Shown piece after piece: positions 45,283-55,243 of a stretch of 64,000 bases of DNA. Both the position numbers and the translations under genes were made by a program. Origin of the DNA: Novosphingobium huizhouense (lineage in GTDB: Bacteria; Pseudomonadota; Alphaproteobacteria; Sphingomonadales; Sphingomonadaceae); the NCBI RefSeq assembly GCF_020179475.1, contig NZ_JAILXZ010000001.1:1-64000 (forward strand), written 5' to 3'. The notes beneath the pieces are model-generated. The model was given only the letters and a program-made list of their open reading frames with translations, searched no databases and had not been told where the DNA came from. Numbering within the stretch: the stretch's first letter is position 1; each line of letters opens with the position of its first letter.

Positions 45283-46282
45283 GCAGCGCTTCTGCCTTGA
45301 GCGGTCGCGCCAGCAGCTGCGCCACCACCGCGTGCGCCGGCGCCTTGCCCGCAAGCAAGGCCGTCACCGCTTCGACGATCGGCATCGACACGCCGCGCGC
45401 GCGGGCGATCTCGGCGAGCACCGGCGCGGTGAAGGCGCCTTCGGCCACGGTCGCACGGTCGGCGAGGATCGCCGCCGCGCTCGCGCCTTCGCCCAGCGCC
45501 TTGCCGAGCGAGAAGTTGCGGCTCGAGGTCGAGGAACAGGTCAGCACAAGGTCCCCCAGACCCGACAGCCCCGAAAGCGTCTCGGCCTGCGCGCCCATGG
45601 CAAGGCCGAAGCGCTGCATTTCGGCAAAGCCGCGGCTGATCAGCGCCGCGCGCGCGTTCTGCCCCAGCCGCAGGCCTTCGACCACGCCGCAGGCGATCGC
45701 CAGCACGTTCTTGACCGCGCCGCCGATCTCGGCCCCGGCAACGTCGTCGGAATAATAGGGCCGGAAGGTCGGCCGCGCGATCGCCGCCGAAAGCCTGCGC
45801 CACTGCGCCTCGCCGCCGGCGCAGGCGAGCGTCACCGCCGTCGGCAGCCCGGCGGCGACCTCGTGCGCGAACGTCGGGCCGGACAGCACGGCAAGGCTCG
45901 CGCCCGGCGCCGCATCGCGCGCGACATCGGCCATCAGCCGCCCGGTCGCCGCCTCGATCCCCTTCGAGCACAGCACCAGATCGCCCTCGCCGCGATGGCC
46001 GATGCCCGAAAGCACCGTGCCCAGATGCTGCGCCGGTGTCACCATCAGCAGCACCGGCACTTGCGCCAACTCGGCAAGGTCGCCCGTCGCGCGGATCGTC
46101 GGATGGAGTTCGGCCGAAGGCAGGAACAGGCCGTTGCGCCGCTCTTCGTTGATCTCCGCCACCAGTTCGATCTCGCGCGCCCAGAGCAGCACGTCGCGCC
46201 CGTCGCTGGCAAGCATCTGCGCAAGTGCCGTGCCCCAGGCGCCTGCGCCCACCACGCCGACCGAAACTGCGCCCTCGCTCAT
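45275..46282 (-). CDS. gpsA: Glycerol-3-phosphate dehydrogenase [NAD(P)+]
   Basis: Supplies sn-glycerol 3-phosphate for phospholipid synthesis. A 335-residue enzyme with the NAD-binding [17 protein letters not shown]. The active-site region [18 protein letters not shown] contains the catalytic Lys, and [18 protein letters not shown] and [20 protein letters not shown] are conserved. It overlaps tsaD (ATGA) and the flippase gene. At 335 residues the length is normal. Confidence 0.97.
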   Translation of the reverse strand: MSEGAVSVGVVGAGAWGTALAQMLASDGRDVLLWAREIELVAEINEERRNGLFLPSAELHPTIRATGDLAELAQVPVLLMVTPAQHLGTVLSGIGHRGEGDLVLCSKGIEAATGRLMADVARDAAPGASLAVLSGPTFAHEVAAGLPTAVTLACAGGEAQWRRLSAAIARPTFRPYYSDDVAGAEIGGAVKNVLAIACGVVEGLRLGQNARAALISRGFAEMQRFGLAMGAQAETLSGLSGLGDLVLTCSSTSSRNFSLGKALGEGASAAAILADRATVAEGAFTAPVLAEIARARGVSMPIVEAVTALLAGKAPAHAVVAQLLARPLKAEALLG

Positions 46283-47328
46283 CCCTTCACCCCTGCGCCG
46301 CGCACCGGCGCGGCATTGGCATCGAGCGGCCAGCGCGGCCGCGCCGCCACGTCGAGCGCCTCGCTATAACCCATTGCGAAGCGTTCCGCCCCCGCCCAGC
46401 CGATCATGGCCGCATTATCTGTGCACAGCTTGGGCGGCGGCGCGACCAGCGGCAGGCCTGCGCTTGACGCCAACTCCTCCAGCGCCCCGCGCAGCGCGGC
46501 ATTGGCGGCGACCCCGCCCGCCACCACCAGTGCGGTCACTGGCCCGCAGGCGCCAAGCGCGATCCGGGTCCGGTCGATCACGCAATCGAGCGCGGCCTGC
46601 TGGAACGAGGCGGCGATGTCGGCATCGCGATGCGTGCCCGCCTGCTTGGCGCGCATCACTGCGCTCTTGAGCCCGGCGAACGAGAAGTGCGGCTCGCCGC
46701 TGCCCACCAGCGGGCGCGGCAATGGCACGGCCTTGGGATCGCCCTCGCGCGCCAGCCGTTCGACCGCCGGGCCACCGGGATAGCCGAGGCCGAGGATCTT
46801 GGCAGTCTTGTCAAACGCCTCGCCCAGCGCATCGTCGATCGTGGTGGCGAGCCGGCGATAATCGCCAAGACCGCGCACTTCCAGGATCTGGCAGTGGCCG
46901 CCCGAAACCAGCAGCAGCAGGTAGGGATAGGCGAGCGCGGGTTCGGCAAGGCGCGGCGAGAGCGCGTGGCCTTCGAGATGGTTGATCGCGATCAGCGGCT
47001 TGTCCGCCGCCATCGCCAGCGCCTTGCCGGTGACCAGGCCGACCATCACCCCGCCGATCAGGCCGGGGCCGGCGGTGGCGGCGATCGCGTCGATGTCGTC
47101 GAGCGCCAGTCCGGCATCGGCCAGGACCTGCTCGATCATCGGCCCCAGCACCTCGACGTGCGCGCGCGCCGCGATCTCGGGCACCACGCCGCCATAGGGC
47201 CGGTGCATCTCGTCCTGCGAGGCGATCCGCTGCGCCACGATGCGCGCGGCGAGCGTTTCGCCGTTGCTGTCGATCACCGCGGCGGCGGTTTCGTCGCAGG
47301 AGGATTCGATGCCGAGGATCAGTGCCAT
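46279..47328 (-). CDS. tsaD: tRNA N6-adenosine threonylcarbamoyltransferase
   Basis: Transfers the threonylcarbamoyl group in the final step of t6A37 modification of ANN-decoding tRNAs. A 349-residue ASKHA-fold protein. [16 protein letters not shown] is the opening nucleotide-binding strand, the iron ligands lie in [13 protein letters not shown], and [11 protein letters not shown] and [15 protein letters not shown] are the conserved loops. It is divergent from hemC across 45 bases and is followed by gpsA. Confidence 0.97.
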   Translation of the reverse strand: MALILGIESSCDETAAAVIDSNGETLAARIVAQRIASQDEMHRPYGGVVPEIAARAHVEVLGPMIEQVLADAGLALDDIDAIAATAGPGLIGGVMVGLVTGKALAMAADKPLIAINHLEGHALSPRLAEPALAYPYLLLLVSGGHCQILEVRGLGDYRRLATTIDDALGEAFDKTAKILGLGYPGGPAVERLAREGDPKAVPLPRPLVGSGEPHFSFAGLKSAVMRAKQAGTHRDADIAASFQQAALDCVIDRTRIALGACGPVTALVVAGGVAANAALRGALEELASSAGLPLVAPPPKLCTDNAAMIGWAGAERFAMGYSEALDVAARPRWPLDANAAPVRGAGVKG

Positions 47329-47373
47329 GGGAGCGCTTCCCCTTAGAGATAATCGGCGTTACGGCAACCGGGC

Positions 47374-48333
47374 ATGAACGGTCAGATACCACACCCCCGT
47401 GCCCCCGAACGCCCGCTCCGGCTCGGCACGCGCCGCTCGCCGCTGGCGATGGCGCAGGCGGAGGAAGCGCGCGACCGGCTCTGCGCCGCGCACGGGTGGG
47501 AGCGGTCGCTGGTCGAGCTCGTCCCCTTCACCGCCAGCGGCGACAAGGTGCAGGACCGCCCGCTCGCCGAAATCGGCGGCAAGGCGCTGTGGACCAAGGA
47601 ACTCGACGCCTGGCTCCACGAAGGCGCGATCGACTTTGCGGTCCATTCGATGAAGGACGTCGAGACGATCCGGCCCGATACGCTGACCATCGCCGCGGTG
47701 CTGCCGCGCGCCGACGTGCGCGACGTGCTGGTCGGCGCAGCCACTGTCGCCGCGATCCCATCGGGCGCGCGCGTCGGCACCAGCGCGCCGCGCCGCGCCG
47801 CGCAGATACTCCATGCCCGGCCCGACCTGTCGGTGGTGACCTTTCGCGGCAATGTCGCGACGCGCCTCGCCAAGCTCCAGGCGGGCGAGGCCGACGTCAC
47901 CCTGCTTGCCGCTGCGGGGCTGCAGCGCCTCGGCGAAACCGGCGTCGGCCATCCCCTCGGCGAGGACGAGTGGCTGCCCGCCCCGGCGCAGGGCGCCATC
48001 GGGATCGAGTGCCTGACCGCGCGCGCCGACGTGCGCGGCTGGCTCGCAGCGATCGACCACGCCGAAAGCCACGCCGCGATCCGCGCCGAACGCGCGCTGC
48101 TCTCGGCGCTTGGCGGCAATTGCCACAGCCCGATCGCGGTGCTGAGCCGGGTCGAGGACGGTGCGGTCGGCTTGCGCGCGGCGCTGTTCAGCCCCGACGG
48201 CGCCGAACGCGTCGAGGCGAGCGCCCGTTTCGCCATCGACGACGACACCGGACCCGCCGCGCTCGCCGCCGCGCTGCTCGACAAGGCGCCGGCCGCAATC
48301 ACCGTCCATTTTTCCGGCCCGGCCGGGGGCTGA
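47374..48333 (+). CDS. hemC: Hydroxymethylbilane synthase (porphobilinogen deaminase)
   Basis: Links four porphobilinogens into the linear tetrapyrrole precursor of heme and related compounds. A 319-residue protein. It has the RLGTRRSPLAMAQA opening, VHSMKDVE active-site Lys region, GTSAPRRAAQ and FRGNVATRLAKL. The dipyrromethane-cofactor cysteine is in LGGNCHSP (Cys250). hemD follows 7 bases later. Confidence 0.97.
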   Translation: MNGQIPHPRAPERPLRLGTRRSPLAMAQAEEARDRLCAAHGWERSLVELVPFTASGDKVQDRPLAEIGGKALWTKELDAWLHEGAIDFAVHSMKDVETIRPDTLTIAAVLPRADVRDVLVGAATVAAIPSGARVGTSAPRRAAQILHARPDLSVVTFRGNVATRLAKLQAGEADVTLLAAAGLQRLGETGVGHPLGEDEWLPAPAQGAIGIECLTARADVRGWLAAIDHAESHAAIRAERALLSALGGNCHSPIAVLSRVEDGAVGLRAALFSPDGAERVEASARFAIDDDTGPAALAAALLDKAPAAITVHFSGPAGG

Positions 48334-48340
48334 TCGGCCG

Positions 48341-49018
48341 ATGCGCCCGCTGGTCGTGCTGCGGCCCGAACCGGGCAACACCGCGACGGCGCACGCGGCG
48401 CGCGCGCTGGGCCTGATCGTCCACGCCCACCCGCTGTTCGCGATGGCGCCGGTACCGTGGGAGCTGGCGGCCGCGGCGGACTTCGACGCCCTGCTCGCAG
48501 GCAGCGCGGCGCTGTTCCGGCTGGGCGGCGCCGGGCTGGCGGGATTGCGCGCGCTTCCGGTCCACGCCGTCGGCGAAGCCACCGCCGCCGCCGCGCGCGG
48601 TGCGAGCTTCACCGTTGCCGGCATCGGCGAAGGCGGAATGGAGCCGCTCGTCGCCGCGCTGCCGCCGGGGCGCTACTTGCGGCTGGCGGGCGAGCGCAAC
48701 GTGCCGTTGATGCCCCCGCCGGGTGTCGAGGTCGATACTCGCGTGGTCTATGCCGCGCGCGCGCTGCCGCTGCCGCCCGACCTCGCCGCTTCGCTCGCCG
48801 CCGGCGCCGTGGTCGCGCTCCATTCGGGCGAGGCGGCGGCCCATTTCGCCGCGGAATGCTCGCGCCTAAAACTATCATCTGACAGGGTTTCGCTCGCCTG
48901 TCTCGCCCCGCGAATCGCAACAAAGGCGGGAAAAGGCTGGCAAAGCATTGAAATTGCGCCATCCAGAACCGACGATGCGTTGCTGGCGCTGGCCGCGCAA
49001 ATGTGCCAGACAGTGTGA
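48341..49018 (+). CDS. hemD: Uroporphyrinogen-III synthase
   Basis: A 225-residue enzyme that cyclises hydroxymethylbilane with D-ring inversion. Sequence conservation in this family is low; the assignment rests on length, the two-domain pattern (RPLVVLRPEPGNTATAHAARA, and LHSGEAAAHFAAECSRL in the second domain) and position right after hemC. The start at 48341 is the ATG after the hemC stop, in the frame that keeps the conserved RPEPGN opening. Confidence 0.9.
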   Translation: MRPLVVLRPEPGNTATAHAARALGLIVHAHPLFAMAPVPWELAAAADFDALLAGSAALFRLGGAGLAGLRALPVHAVGEATAAAARGASFTVAGIGEGGMEPLVAALPPGRYLRLAGERNVPLMPPPGVEVDTRVVYAARALPLPPDLAASLAAGAVVALHSGEAAAHFAAECSRLKLSSDRVSLACLAPRIATKAGKGWQSIEIAPSRTDDALLALAAQMCQTV

Positions 49019-49048
49019 CCGTAGGGCCACCAACAAGAAAAAAGGCGC

Positions 49049-49975
49049 ATGCAGGACACGACGTATCCCGAACCGGGCACGCCCCGGACGGCCGGCCGGG
49101 GACGCGGCAGCCGCGCGCTCGTGGCAGTGCTGGTTCTGGTCATGCTGCTCGGCGTGCTCGCCGCCGCTTCGTGGCTCGGCTGGAAGCAGGGCTGGCTCCA
49201 CCTCTCGCTCGATGGACAAGGGCCTGTCGTCACCACCAGCCCGACCCCGACGCAGAGCGCCCAGCTCGTCGCCGATCGCGTCGCCACCGAAGCCGCGCTC
49301 GCCGGGGCCGCAGCGAAAGTTTCCGCGCTCGAACAGCGCCTCGTCGAACTCAATCAGCAGGCGATCGCCGCCTCGGGCCAGGCGCGCCATGCCGAGGCGC
49401 TGCTGCTCGCCGTCGCCGCGCGCCGCGCGGTCGAACGCGGCGCGCCGCTCGGCTACCTCGAGAATCAGCTGCGCGTGCGCTTCGGTGAGAGCCAGCCCGG
49501 CGCAGTCGACCGCCTGCTGATGGCGAGCCAGAAGCCCGTCACCCTCGCCTCGCTCGACGAGGAGTTCGAACGCATCGCCCCGCGCCTTTCCGGCGGCCGG
49601 CAGAACGAAGGCAACTGGGACTGGCTCAAGCGCCAGATCGGGTCGCTCGTAGTCATCCGCCACGACGAAACCCCTTCGCCCACGCCCGAAAACCGCATCG
49701 AGCGCGCCCGCTACGCCATCGCCGGGGGCCGCATCGACGCCGCCATCGCCGAGGTCGAACGGATGCCGGGCCGCGACGCCGCGATCGACTGGCTTGCACA
49801 TGCGCGCGACTACGTGATGACCCAGCGCGCGCTCGACCAGCTCGAAACCAGCGCGCTGACCCTGCCTGAGCCGGTGCAGATCACCGCGCCCGCGCCGACG
49901 CCCGCGACCACGCCGCCCCCCGCTGCCACGCCGGCGCCCGGACCATCAGCTCCGCAGGGCACCGCCACGCCCTGA
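49049..49975 (+). CDS. Mitofilin/Mic60-like inner-membrane protein
   Basis: A 308-residue protein. One membrane helix (residues 23-44, LVAVLVLVMLLGVLAAASWLGW) is followed by a likely coiled coil (about 72-128, Ala/Glu/Gln-rich). A helical C-terminal domain (about 185-270) contains WDWLKRQIGSLVVIRHDE and IAGGRIDAAIAEVERMPG, resembling the mitofilin domain. A Pro/Thr-rich tail closes it. Alphaproteobacterial Mic60 homologues are known to sit beside hem genes, and this gene follows hemC-hemD in the same direction, 30 bases after the stop. A membrane-shaping role at the inner membrane is inferred. Confidence 0.7.
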   Translation: MQDTTYPEPGTPRTAGRGRGSRALVAVLVLVMLLGVLAAASWLGWKQGWLHLSLDGQGPVVTTSPTPTQSAQLVADRVATEAALAGAAAKVSALEQRLVELNQQAIAASGQARHAEALLLAVAARRAVERGAPLGYLENQLRVRFGESQPGAVDRLLMASQKPVTLASLDEEFERIAPRLSGGRQNEGNWDWLKRQIGSLVVIRHDETPSPTPENRIERARYAIAGGRIDAAIAEVERMPGRDAAIDWLAHARDYVMTQRALDQLETSALTLPEPVQITAPAPTPATTPPPAATPAPGPSAPQGTATP

Positions 49976-49992
49976 GCCAAACCTGTCCGTCG

Positions 49993-51228
49993 TCAGGCCT
50001 GGAGCAGCGCCGGCAGCTTGCCGCGCATGCCGCGCGCCTCGTCCATGAAGAAGCGCTTGAGCGTCGGGCTACGCTGCACCCCCGCCATGCCGAAGCGGCG
50101 GATCGCCGAAGGCAGGCGGCCGGGCAGACCGAATAGCCGCGTCAGCACGTCGGTCGCGCCCGCCACCATGAAGGTATCGAGTGCGCGCCAGCGCTCGTAG
50201 CGCGCCAGCAGCTGCGCATCGCCCGGCTCGAGGCCCAGCCGCGCGCCTTCGCTCAGCACCTCGACCAGCGCGGCGACGTCGCGCAGGCCGACATTGAGAC
50301 CCTGCCCCGCAATCGGATGCATCCCGTGCGCGGCGTCGCCGACCAGCGCCAGCCGATCGGCCACGACCTTGGCGGTATGGTGGAAGTTGAGCGGATAGGA
50401 CGTGCGCGGGCTGGCGAGCTCGATCGGCCCGAAGATCCCGTCCATCCGCCGCGCCACTTCGGACAGGAACGCCCCCTCGGGCAGCGCCAAAACGCCGGCG
50501 GCATCCTTCTCCGCCACCGTCCAGACCAGCGCCGAGCGGTGCCGTCCGTTCTCGTCGTCGAGCAGCGGCAGCAGCGCGAACGGTCCTGCCGGATAGAAGA
50601 TTTCCCAGGCGACGTTGTCGTGCGGCTTTTCGTGCCACAGCCCGCTGATGATCGCGCGGTGGCCATAGTCCCAGCGCGCCGGGGCAAAGCCCGCCTCGTC
50701 GCGCGTCGGCGATTGCCGCCCTTCGGCGCCGACCAGCAGGCTCCCCTTGAGCACCTGGCCGTCGGCCAGCGTCACCGTCACCCCGTGCGGCCCCCGCTCG
50801 CGCGTCTCGACCCGGGCATTGGTGATGAAGGTGATCGCCTCCTCGCGCGCGGCGGCGGCGTACATCGCGATCCGCAAGTCGCGGTTCGCGTACATCCGCC
50901 CCAGCGAGCCTTCGCCTTCCTCGGGGCGGAAGTCGATCCGCCCCGGCTTCATCGCGTCGGTCACCGCGATCGCATCGATCGGGCAGCCCTTGTCGCGCAG
51001 GTCCTCGGCGATGCCGAGGTTGGTGTAGAGGTTCCAGCTCGCGGTCGAGATCGCCGAGGCGCGGCCGTCGAACCCTTGCGCCGTCGTCGCCGCCGGGTCC
51101 GAGCTGTCGACCACTACGCTGGTCAAGCCGTGCCGCGCGAGGCCGATCGCCAGCGTCATGCCGACGAGACCGCCGCCGAGGATGATCACGTCGGCACGCG
51201 CCGCACCTTCACCCTTCTGTTCGTTCAA
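49993..51228 (-). CDS. UbiH/COQ6-family FAD-dependent hydroxylase
   Basis: A 411-residue aromatic hydroxylase of ubiquinone biosynthesis type. FAD loop ADVIILGGGLVGMTLAIGLA, the DG-type GAEGRQSPTRDEAG and LVGDAAHGMHPIAGQGLNVGLRD are the three hallmark motifs. Position on the ring (UbiH, UbiF or UbiI role) cannot be told from sequence. It starts with TTG at 51228, which overlaps the phosphatase stop (TTGA), so the two genes are translationally coupled. Confidence 0.87.
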   Translation of the reverse strand: MNEQKGEGAARADVIILGGGLVGMTLAIGLARHGLTSVVVDSSDPAATTAQGFDGRASAISTASWNLYTNLGIAEDLRDKGCPIDAIAVTDAMKPGRIDFRPEEGEGSLGRMYANRDLRIAMYAAAAREEAITFITNARVETRERGPHGVTVTLADGQVLKGSLLVGAEGRQSPTRDEAGFAPARWDYGHRAIISGLWHEKPHDNVAWEIFYPAGPFALLPLLDDENGRHRSALVWTVAEKDAAGVLALPEGAFLSEVARRMDGIFGPIELASPRTSYPLNFHHTAKVVADRLALVGDAAHGMHPIAGQGLNVGLRDVAALVEVLSEGARLGLEPGDAQLLARYERWRALDTFMVAGATDVLTRLFGLPGRLPSAIRRFGMAGVQRSPTLKRFFMDEARGMRGKLPALLQA

Positions 51229-53003
51229 TTGGTCGCTCCACAGGTCGTGCCGGGTCCGGCGTCTAGATCGAGGCACCGTCCATCGAAAGTACCCTCGGGT
51301 ACCTTGAGCCCGATCAATCCGGCAAGGCTCGGCGCGATATCCACCGTCTCGACCGGGTTCGGCTGCTCGAACGGGGTCATCCCGGCCCGCCAAAACAGGA
51401 TCGGCACGCGCCGGTCGTAGTCCCACGCCGAACCGTGCGTCGCCACGATCCCCGGCATCGGCCGCACCACCGGCACCACGCCGCGCTTGAGTACCACCAC
51501 GAAGTCGCCCGACAGCGGCGCGTAGTACGAGGCGCGCGCGCGGTCCAGCAGGCTCCAGGTTTCGGGGCTGCCCTTGGGGGCGGGCGCGGCGGCGAGCTCG
51601 CTTGCGGTGAACACCGCCTCGACCTGCGGCTGCACCATCAGCACCGCCTTCGCCGCCTCGACAACCTTCGCCTTCTGGTCGGCCGGCACCGCCTTGTTGA
51701 CCCAGAAGTCGCCGAACGCGCCGTCGCCGAGGATCAGGTCCTTGGCCTCCATGCCAAGCTTCGCCGCCACTGCCGCGGAGATCTGGTCGGGCAGCAGCGA
51801 GGCCGCCGCGCGCTGCGCCGCCGGCAGCGCCTGTTCGCGCAGCCGCTCGGGCAGGTCGAAGCCGCCATGGTCGGCGGTCAGCACCACCGCATAGTCGACG
51901 TGGCGATCGTCGAGCGCCTTGAAGAAATCGCCCAGCGCCAGGTCGAGCTGCTGCATCTGGATGCACATTTCCGCGCCCTCGGTGCCATAGGCGTGGCCGA
52001 CGAAGTCGGTCACCGACAGACTCACCGAAAGCATGTCGGGGGCCGCGCCCTTGCCCAGCTTCATGCTGTCGACCAGCTCGGTCGCAAGGTCGAGCGTCGC
52101 CCGGTCGAGCCGGGGCGAGGCGCGGAAGGCATTGGCGTCGCCCGCCGCCATCGCGAAGCGACCGGTGCCCACGCTGAACCCGCTCGGCGTCGGCGCGGGC
52201 GCGGCCGCCGTCAGCGAATTGGCGATGCCAACGCCCCCGCTCGCCGGCGCGCCGCCGCCCAGCGCAATCGCCCGGTCGTGCGCGCCGCACCATGCGGGCA
52301 GCGCAAAGCCGGGCGCGCCCTGCGCAAGCACGCCTTCGAGGCTCCTGTTCTCGGCCAAGGCCTCGGGCGCAAGCGTGCGCCCCTCGAGCGTCGCAAAGCC
52401 CTTGCCCTTCCACCAGTAGACCTGGTCGATCGCGTGCCCGCCCATCATCAGCGCGCCACGATCCTTGCCCGAGACCGCGACGTTGCGGCTCGTCGGCCAG
52501 ACCGCCTTCATCCGCTCGCCCAGCGTCGGCACCAGCAGGTGCCCGGCCGAAGCGACATAGTCCTTGGGGTCTGCCGCCTGCTTGGTCTCGTCCTCGGCGC
52601 AATAGACCGCCTTCTTGCCCCGTGCGACCGACTGGTCGATCCAGGTATTGGCGATGATCCCGGTGCGCGCGGGATGCATGCCGGTCAGGATCGTCGAATG
52701 ACCGGGGCAGGTCTCGGTCGCGGCATGGCTCTGGTAGCCCGCCGGAAACGCCATGCCGCCAGCCAGCCGCGCGAGCCCGCCGGTGAAATGGCTCCGATAT
52801 TGCGCAAACAGATCGGCCGAAAACTGGTCGACCGCGATCGCCACCAGCAGGCGCGGCGCCCCCTTGACCGGGCCCATCGGCTGCACCTGCGGCGCGGGCT
52901 GGCTCATGCCGGGACCGGCCTTGGCGGGCGCCGCAGGCTTGGCGTGCGCACCCAGCGGCAACATCGCGGCGGCAAGCAGGAGCAGGGCTTTCGAGCGGAT
53001 CAT
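51225..53003 (-). CDS. Alkaline phosphatase family protein (PafA/SPAP-like)
   Basis: A 592-residue secreted phosphomonoesterase. A cleavable signal (SKALLLLAAAMLPLGAHA) is present. ATETCPGHSTILTG contains the threonine nucleophile (Thr98 by count), as in the PafA/Sphingomonas alkaline phosphatase branch, which uses Thr instead of Ser. Other zinc-site segments are AIAVDQFSADLF, VLTADHGGFDLPER and GIVATHGSAWDYDRRVP. It acts in the periplasm to release phosphate from monoesters. It is divergent from the DsbD-like gene and upstream of the UbiH-type gene. Confidence 0.9.
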   Translation of the reverse strand: MIRSKALLLLAAAMLPLGAHAKPAAPAKAGPGMSQPAPQVQPMGPVKGAPRLLVAIAVDQFSADLFAQYRSHFTGGLARLAGGMAFPAGYQSHAATETCPGHSTILTGMHPARTGIIANTWIDQSVARGKKAVYCAEDETKQAADPKDYVASAGHLLVPTLGERMKAVWPTSRNVAVSGKDRGALMMGGHAIDQVYWWKGKGFATLEGRTLAPEALAENRSLEGVLAQGAPGFALPAWCGAHDRAIALGGGAPASGGVGIANSLTAAAPAPTPSGFSVGTGRFAMAAGDANAFRASPRLDRATLDLATELVDSMKLGKGAAPDMLSVSLSVTDFVGHAYGTEGAEMCIQMQQLDLALGDFFKALDDRHVDYAVVLTADHGGFDLPERLREQALPAAQRAAASLLPDQISAAVAAKLGMEAKDLILGDGAFGDFWVNKAVPADQKAKVVEAAKAVLMVQPQVEAVFTASELAAAPAPKGSPETWSLLDRARASYYAPLSGDFVVVLKRGVVPVVRPMPGIVATHGSAWDYDRRVPILFWRAGMTPFEQPNPVETVDIAPSLAGLIGLKVPEGTFDGRCLDLDAGPGTTCGATN

Positions 53004-53137
53004 CGTGGAGGCATTCCTATGGCTCTTGCACTATGGGCGGCACTGGACTCGCGTTCAATGCACCCTTAAGCGCGGGGTGTGGCCTCGCCGGCCGAACGGC
53101 GCAAGGGGCCGTACCAGCCGGAAGGGCCAGTTCGTCC

Positions 53138-55192
53138 ATGCGCCCCAATAATTTGACCGCGAATGTGACCGCACGGTTGCTCGCCGCGCTTTTTGCCGTG
53201 CTCGCCGCGCTGGCGATCCCGGCAAGCGCGCAGGCCAATCACATCACCGCAACGCTCGTAGCCGAAAAACCGGCGGCGCCGGGCGGCGAAGTCCTGCTGG
53301 CAATCGCGATGCAGCCCGAGAAGGGCTGGCACGGCTACTGGGTCAACCCCGGCGATGCCGGCCTCGGCCTGACGCTCGAGTGGACGCTGCCCAAGGGCGC
53401 GAAGGCGGGCGAGCTGCAATATCCCGTGCCGCAGACGCTGCTGGTGCAGGGGCTGATGAACCACGTCTACGAACACGCCTACGCCGTGCTCGTGCCGCTG
53501 ACCCTTCCCGCCGACGCAAAGCCGGGCACCACCCTGCCGATCAGCGCGAAGGCGCAATGGCTCGCCTGCACCGAGGCGATCTGCGTGCCCGAGCAGGCGG
53601 ACCTGCAGGGCGCCGTCACGGTCGGCGAAGGCGCCTCCGATCCGCGCTTTTCCGCCTGGCGCGCCGCGCTGCCCGCCCCGCTCGACCGGGCGGGGACCTT
53701 CGCGGTAACGCCGAAGGGCCTCAGTCTCGCCATCCCCTTCCCCGCCTCGGCCGCGCTCGAACGCCCGCACTTCTTCATCGACGGCGACGGCTTGGTCGAT
53801 TACGCCGCGCCGCAAGCCTTCCGCCGCAAGGGCGACCTGCTGATCGTCGACCTCGCCCGCGCCAAAGTGCCGAGCGCCGAACAGCCGACGATGGTTTCGG
53901 GCGTGCTGTCGCTCGGCGAAGGGCGCGGCGGCATCGCGCTCGCCGCCAAAGCAGGGCAGGTGCCCGATGGCGGCGCGCCGCTTGCCGGAACCGCTGCGCC
54001 CGCCTTCTCCGCCGCCGCGCTGATCGCCGCGGTGCTCGGCGCGCTCGCGGGCGGGCTGATCCTCAACGTGATGCCCTGCGTGTTCCCGATCCTCAGCCTC
54101 AAGGCTTTGGCGCTCGCGCGCGGCAATTCCGCCCACGCCCGCAGCGAAGGCCTCGCCTATACCGCCGGCGTCGTCCTCGCCTGCCTCGCGCTGGGCGCGG
54201 CGATGCTGGCCCTGCGCGCGGCGGGCGAACAGGTCGGCTGGGCGTTCCAGCTACAGGACCCGCGCGTCGTCGCCGTGCTTCTGCTGCTGGCAGCCACGAT
54301 TACCGCCAACTTCGCCGGGCTCTACGAACTGCCGGGCCTCTCGGTCGAGCGCGGCGCGGGCGCGATGGGCGCGTTCGGCACAGGGCTCCTTGCGGCCTTC
54401 GTCGCCACGCCCTGCACCGGGCCGTTCATGGCCGCGGCGATGGGCGCGGCGCTGCTGCTGCCGACCTGGGCCGCGCTCGCCGTCTTTGCCGCGCTCGGCC
54501 TCGGCCTCGCCTTGCCGTTCCTCGCGCTCGGCTTCATCCCGCCCTTGCGCCGCCTGCTCCCCCGGCCCGGCGGCTGGATGGAAAAGTTCCGCCGCTTCAT
54601 GGCCGTGCCGATGGGCTTCACCGCCCTCGCCCTTGGCTGGCTCGCCTGGCGCGTCGGCGGGCCGACCTTCCTCGCCGTGCTTGCCGGAACCGCCGTGCTG
54701 CTGCTGGGCGCGCTCGCCGCCGTCGGCGTCACGCAGCGCAAGGGCAAGCCGGTCGCCCTGCTGTTCGCGATCGCAGCGCTGATCGCGATCGGCGGCATCG
54801 TCGGCTTGCCGCCCGCCAAGCCGGCCACCGCGCGCGAAGCCAGCCTGCTCGCCGCCCAGCCCTTCAGCGAGGAGGTGCTGGCCCGTGCCCGCGCCTCGGG
54901 CAAGCCGGTCTTCGCCTACTTCACCGCCGACTGGTGCCTGTCGTGCAAGGTCAACGAAAGCACCTCGATCGAGCGCGAGGCCACCCGCGACGCCTTCGCC
55001 AAGGCGGGCGTCGTCGTCCTCGTCGGAGACTGGACCCGCCGCGACGAAGCGATCACCCGCTTCCTCACCGCGCAGGGCGTCGCGGGCGTTCCGCTTTACT
55101 TGTGGTATCCGGCCAAGGGCGAGCCGCAGAAACTGCCGCAAGTGCTGACGCCCGAAACGCTGCCGGGGCTGGCGGGAGGTCGAGGGCAATAA
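53138..55192 (+). CDS. DsbD/ScsB-like transmembrane thiol-disulfide reductase
   Basis: A 684-residue three-part protein. A signal peptide (LLAALFAVLAALAIPASAQA) leads to a periplasmic domain with a Cys pair (WLACTEAICVPEQ), a ScsB/DsbD-alpha-like feature. The central domain has about eight membrane helices with the paired redox cysteines in NVMPCVFPIL and ATPCTGPFM. A C-terminal thioredoxin domain carries the motif TADWCLSCKVNE. It would carry electrons from cytoplasmic thioredoxin to periplasmic oxidised proteins. The start at 53138 gives a proper signal peptide. Confidence 0.92.
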   Translation: MRPNNLTANVTARLLAALFAVLAALAIPASAQANHITATLVAEKPAAPGGEVLLAIAMQPEKGWHGYWVNPGDAGLGLTLEWTLPKGAKAGELQYPVPQTLLVQGLMNHVYEHAYAVLVPLTLPADAKPGTTLPISAKAQWLACTEAICVPEQADLQGAVTVGEGASDPRFSAWRAALPAPLDRAGTFAVTPKGLSLAIPFPASAALERPHFFIDGDGLVDYAAPQAFRRKGDLLIVDLARAKVPSAEQPTMVSGVLSLGEGRGGIALAAKAGQVPDGGAPLAGTAAPAFSAAALIAAVLGALAGGLILNVMPCVFPILSLKALALARGNSAHARSEGLAYTAGVVLACLALGAAMLALRAAGEQVGWAFQLQDPRVVAVLLLLAATITANFAGLYELPGLSVERGAGAMGAFGTGLLAAFVATPCTGPFMAAAMGAALLLPTWAALAVFAALGLGLALPFLALGFIPPLRRLLPRPGGWMEKFRRFMAVPMGFTALALGWLAWRVGGPTFLAVLAGTAVLLLGALAAVGVTQRKGKPVALLFAIAALIAIGGIVGLPPAKPATAREASLLAAQPFSEEVLARARASGKPVFAYFTADWCLSCKVNESTSIEREATRDAFAKAGVVVLVGDWTRRDEAITRFLTAQGVAGVPLYLWYPAKGEPQKLPQVLTPETLPGLAGGRGQ

Positions 55193-55243
55193 CCGTCATG
55201 CCAGCAGAAGCTGGCATCGCCCCCGTCGTGAAAGAACGCAGAC

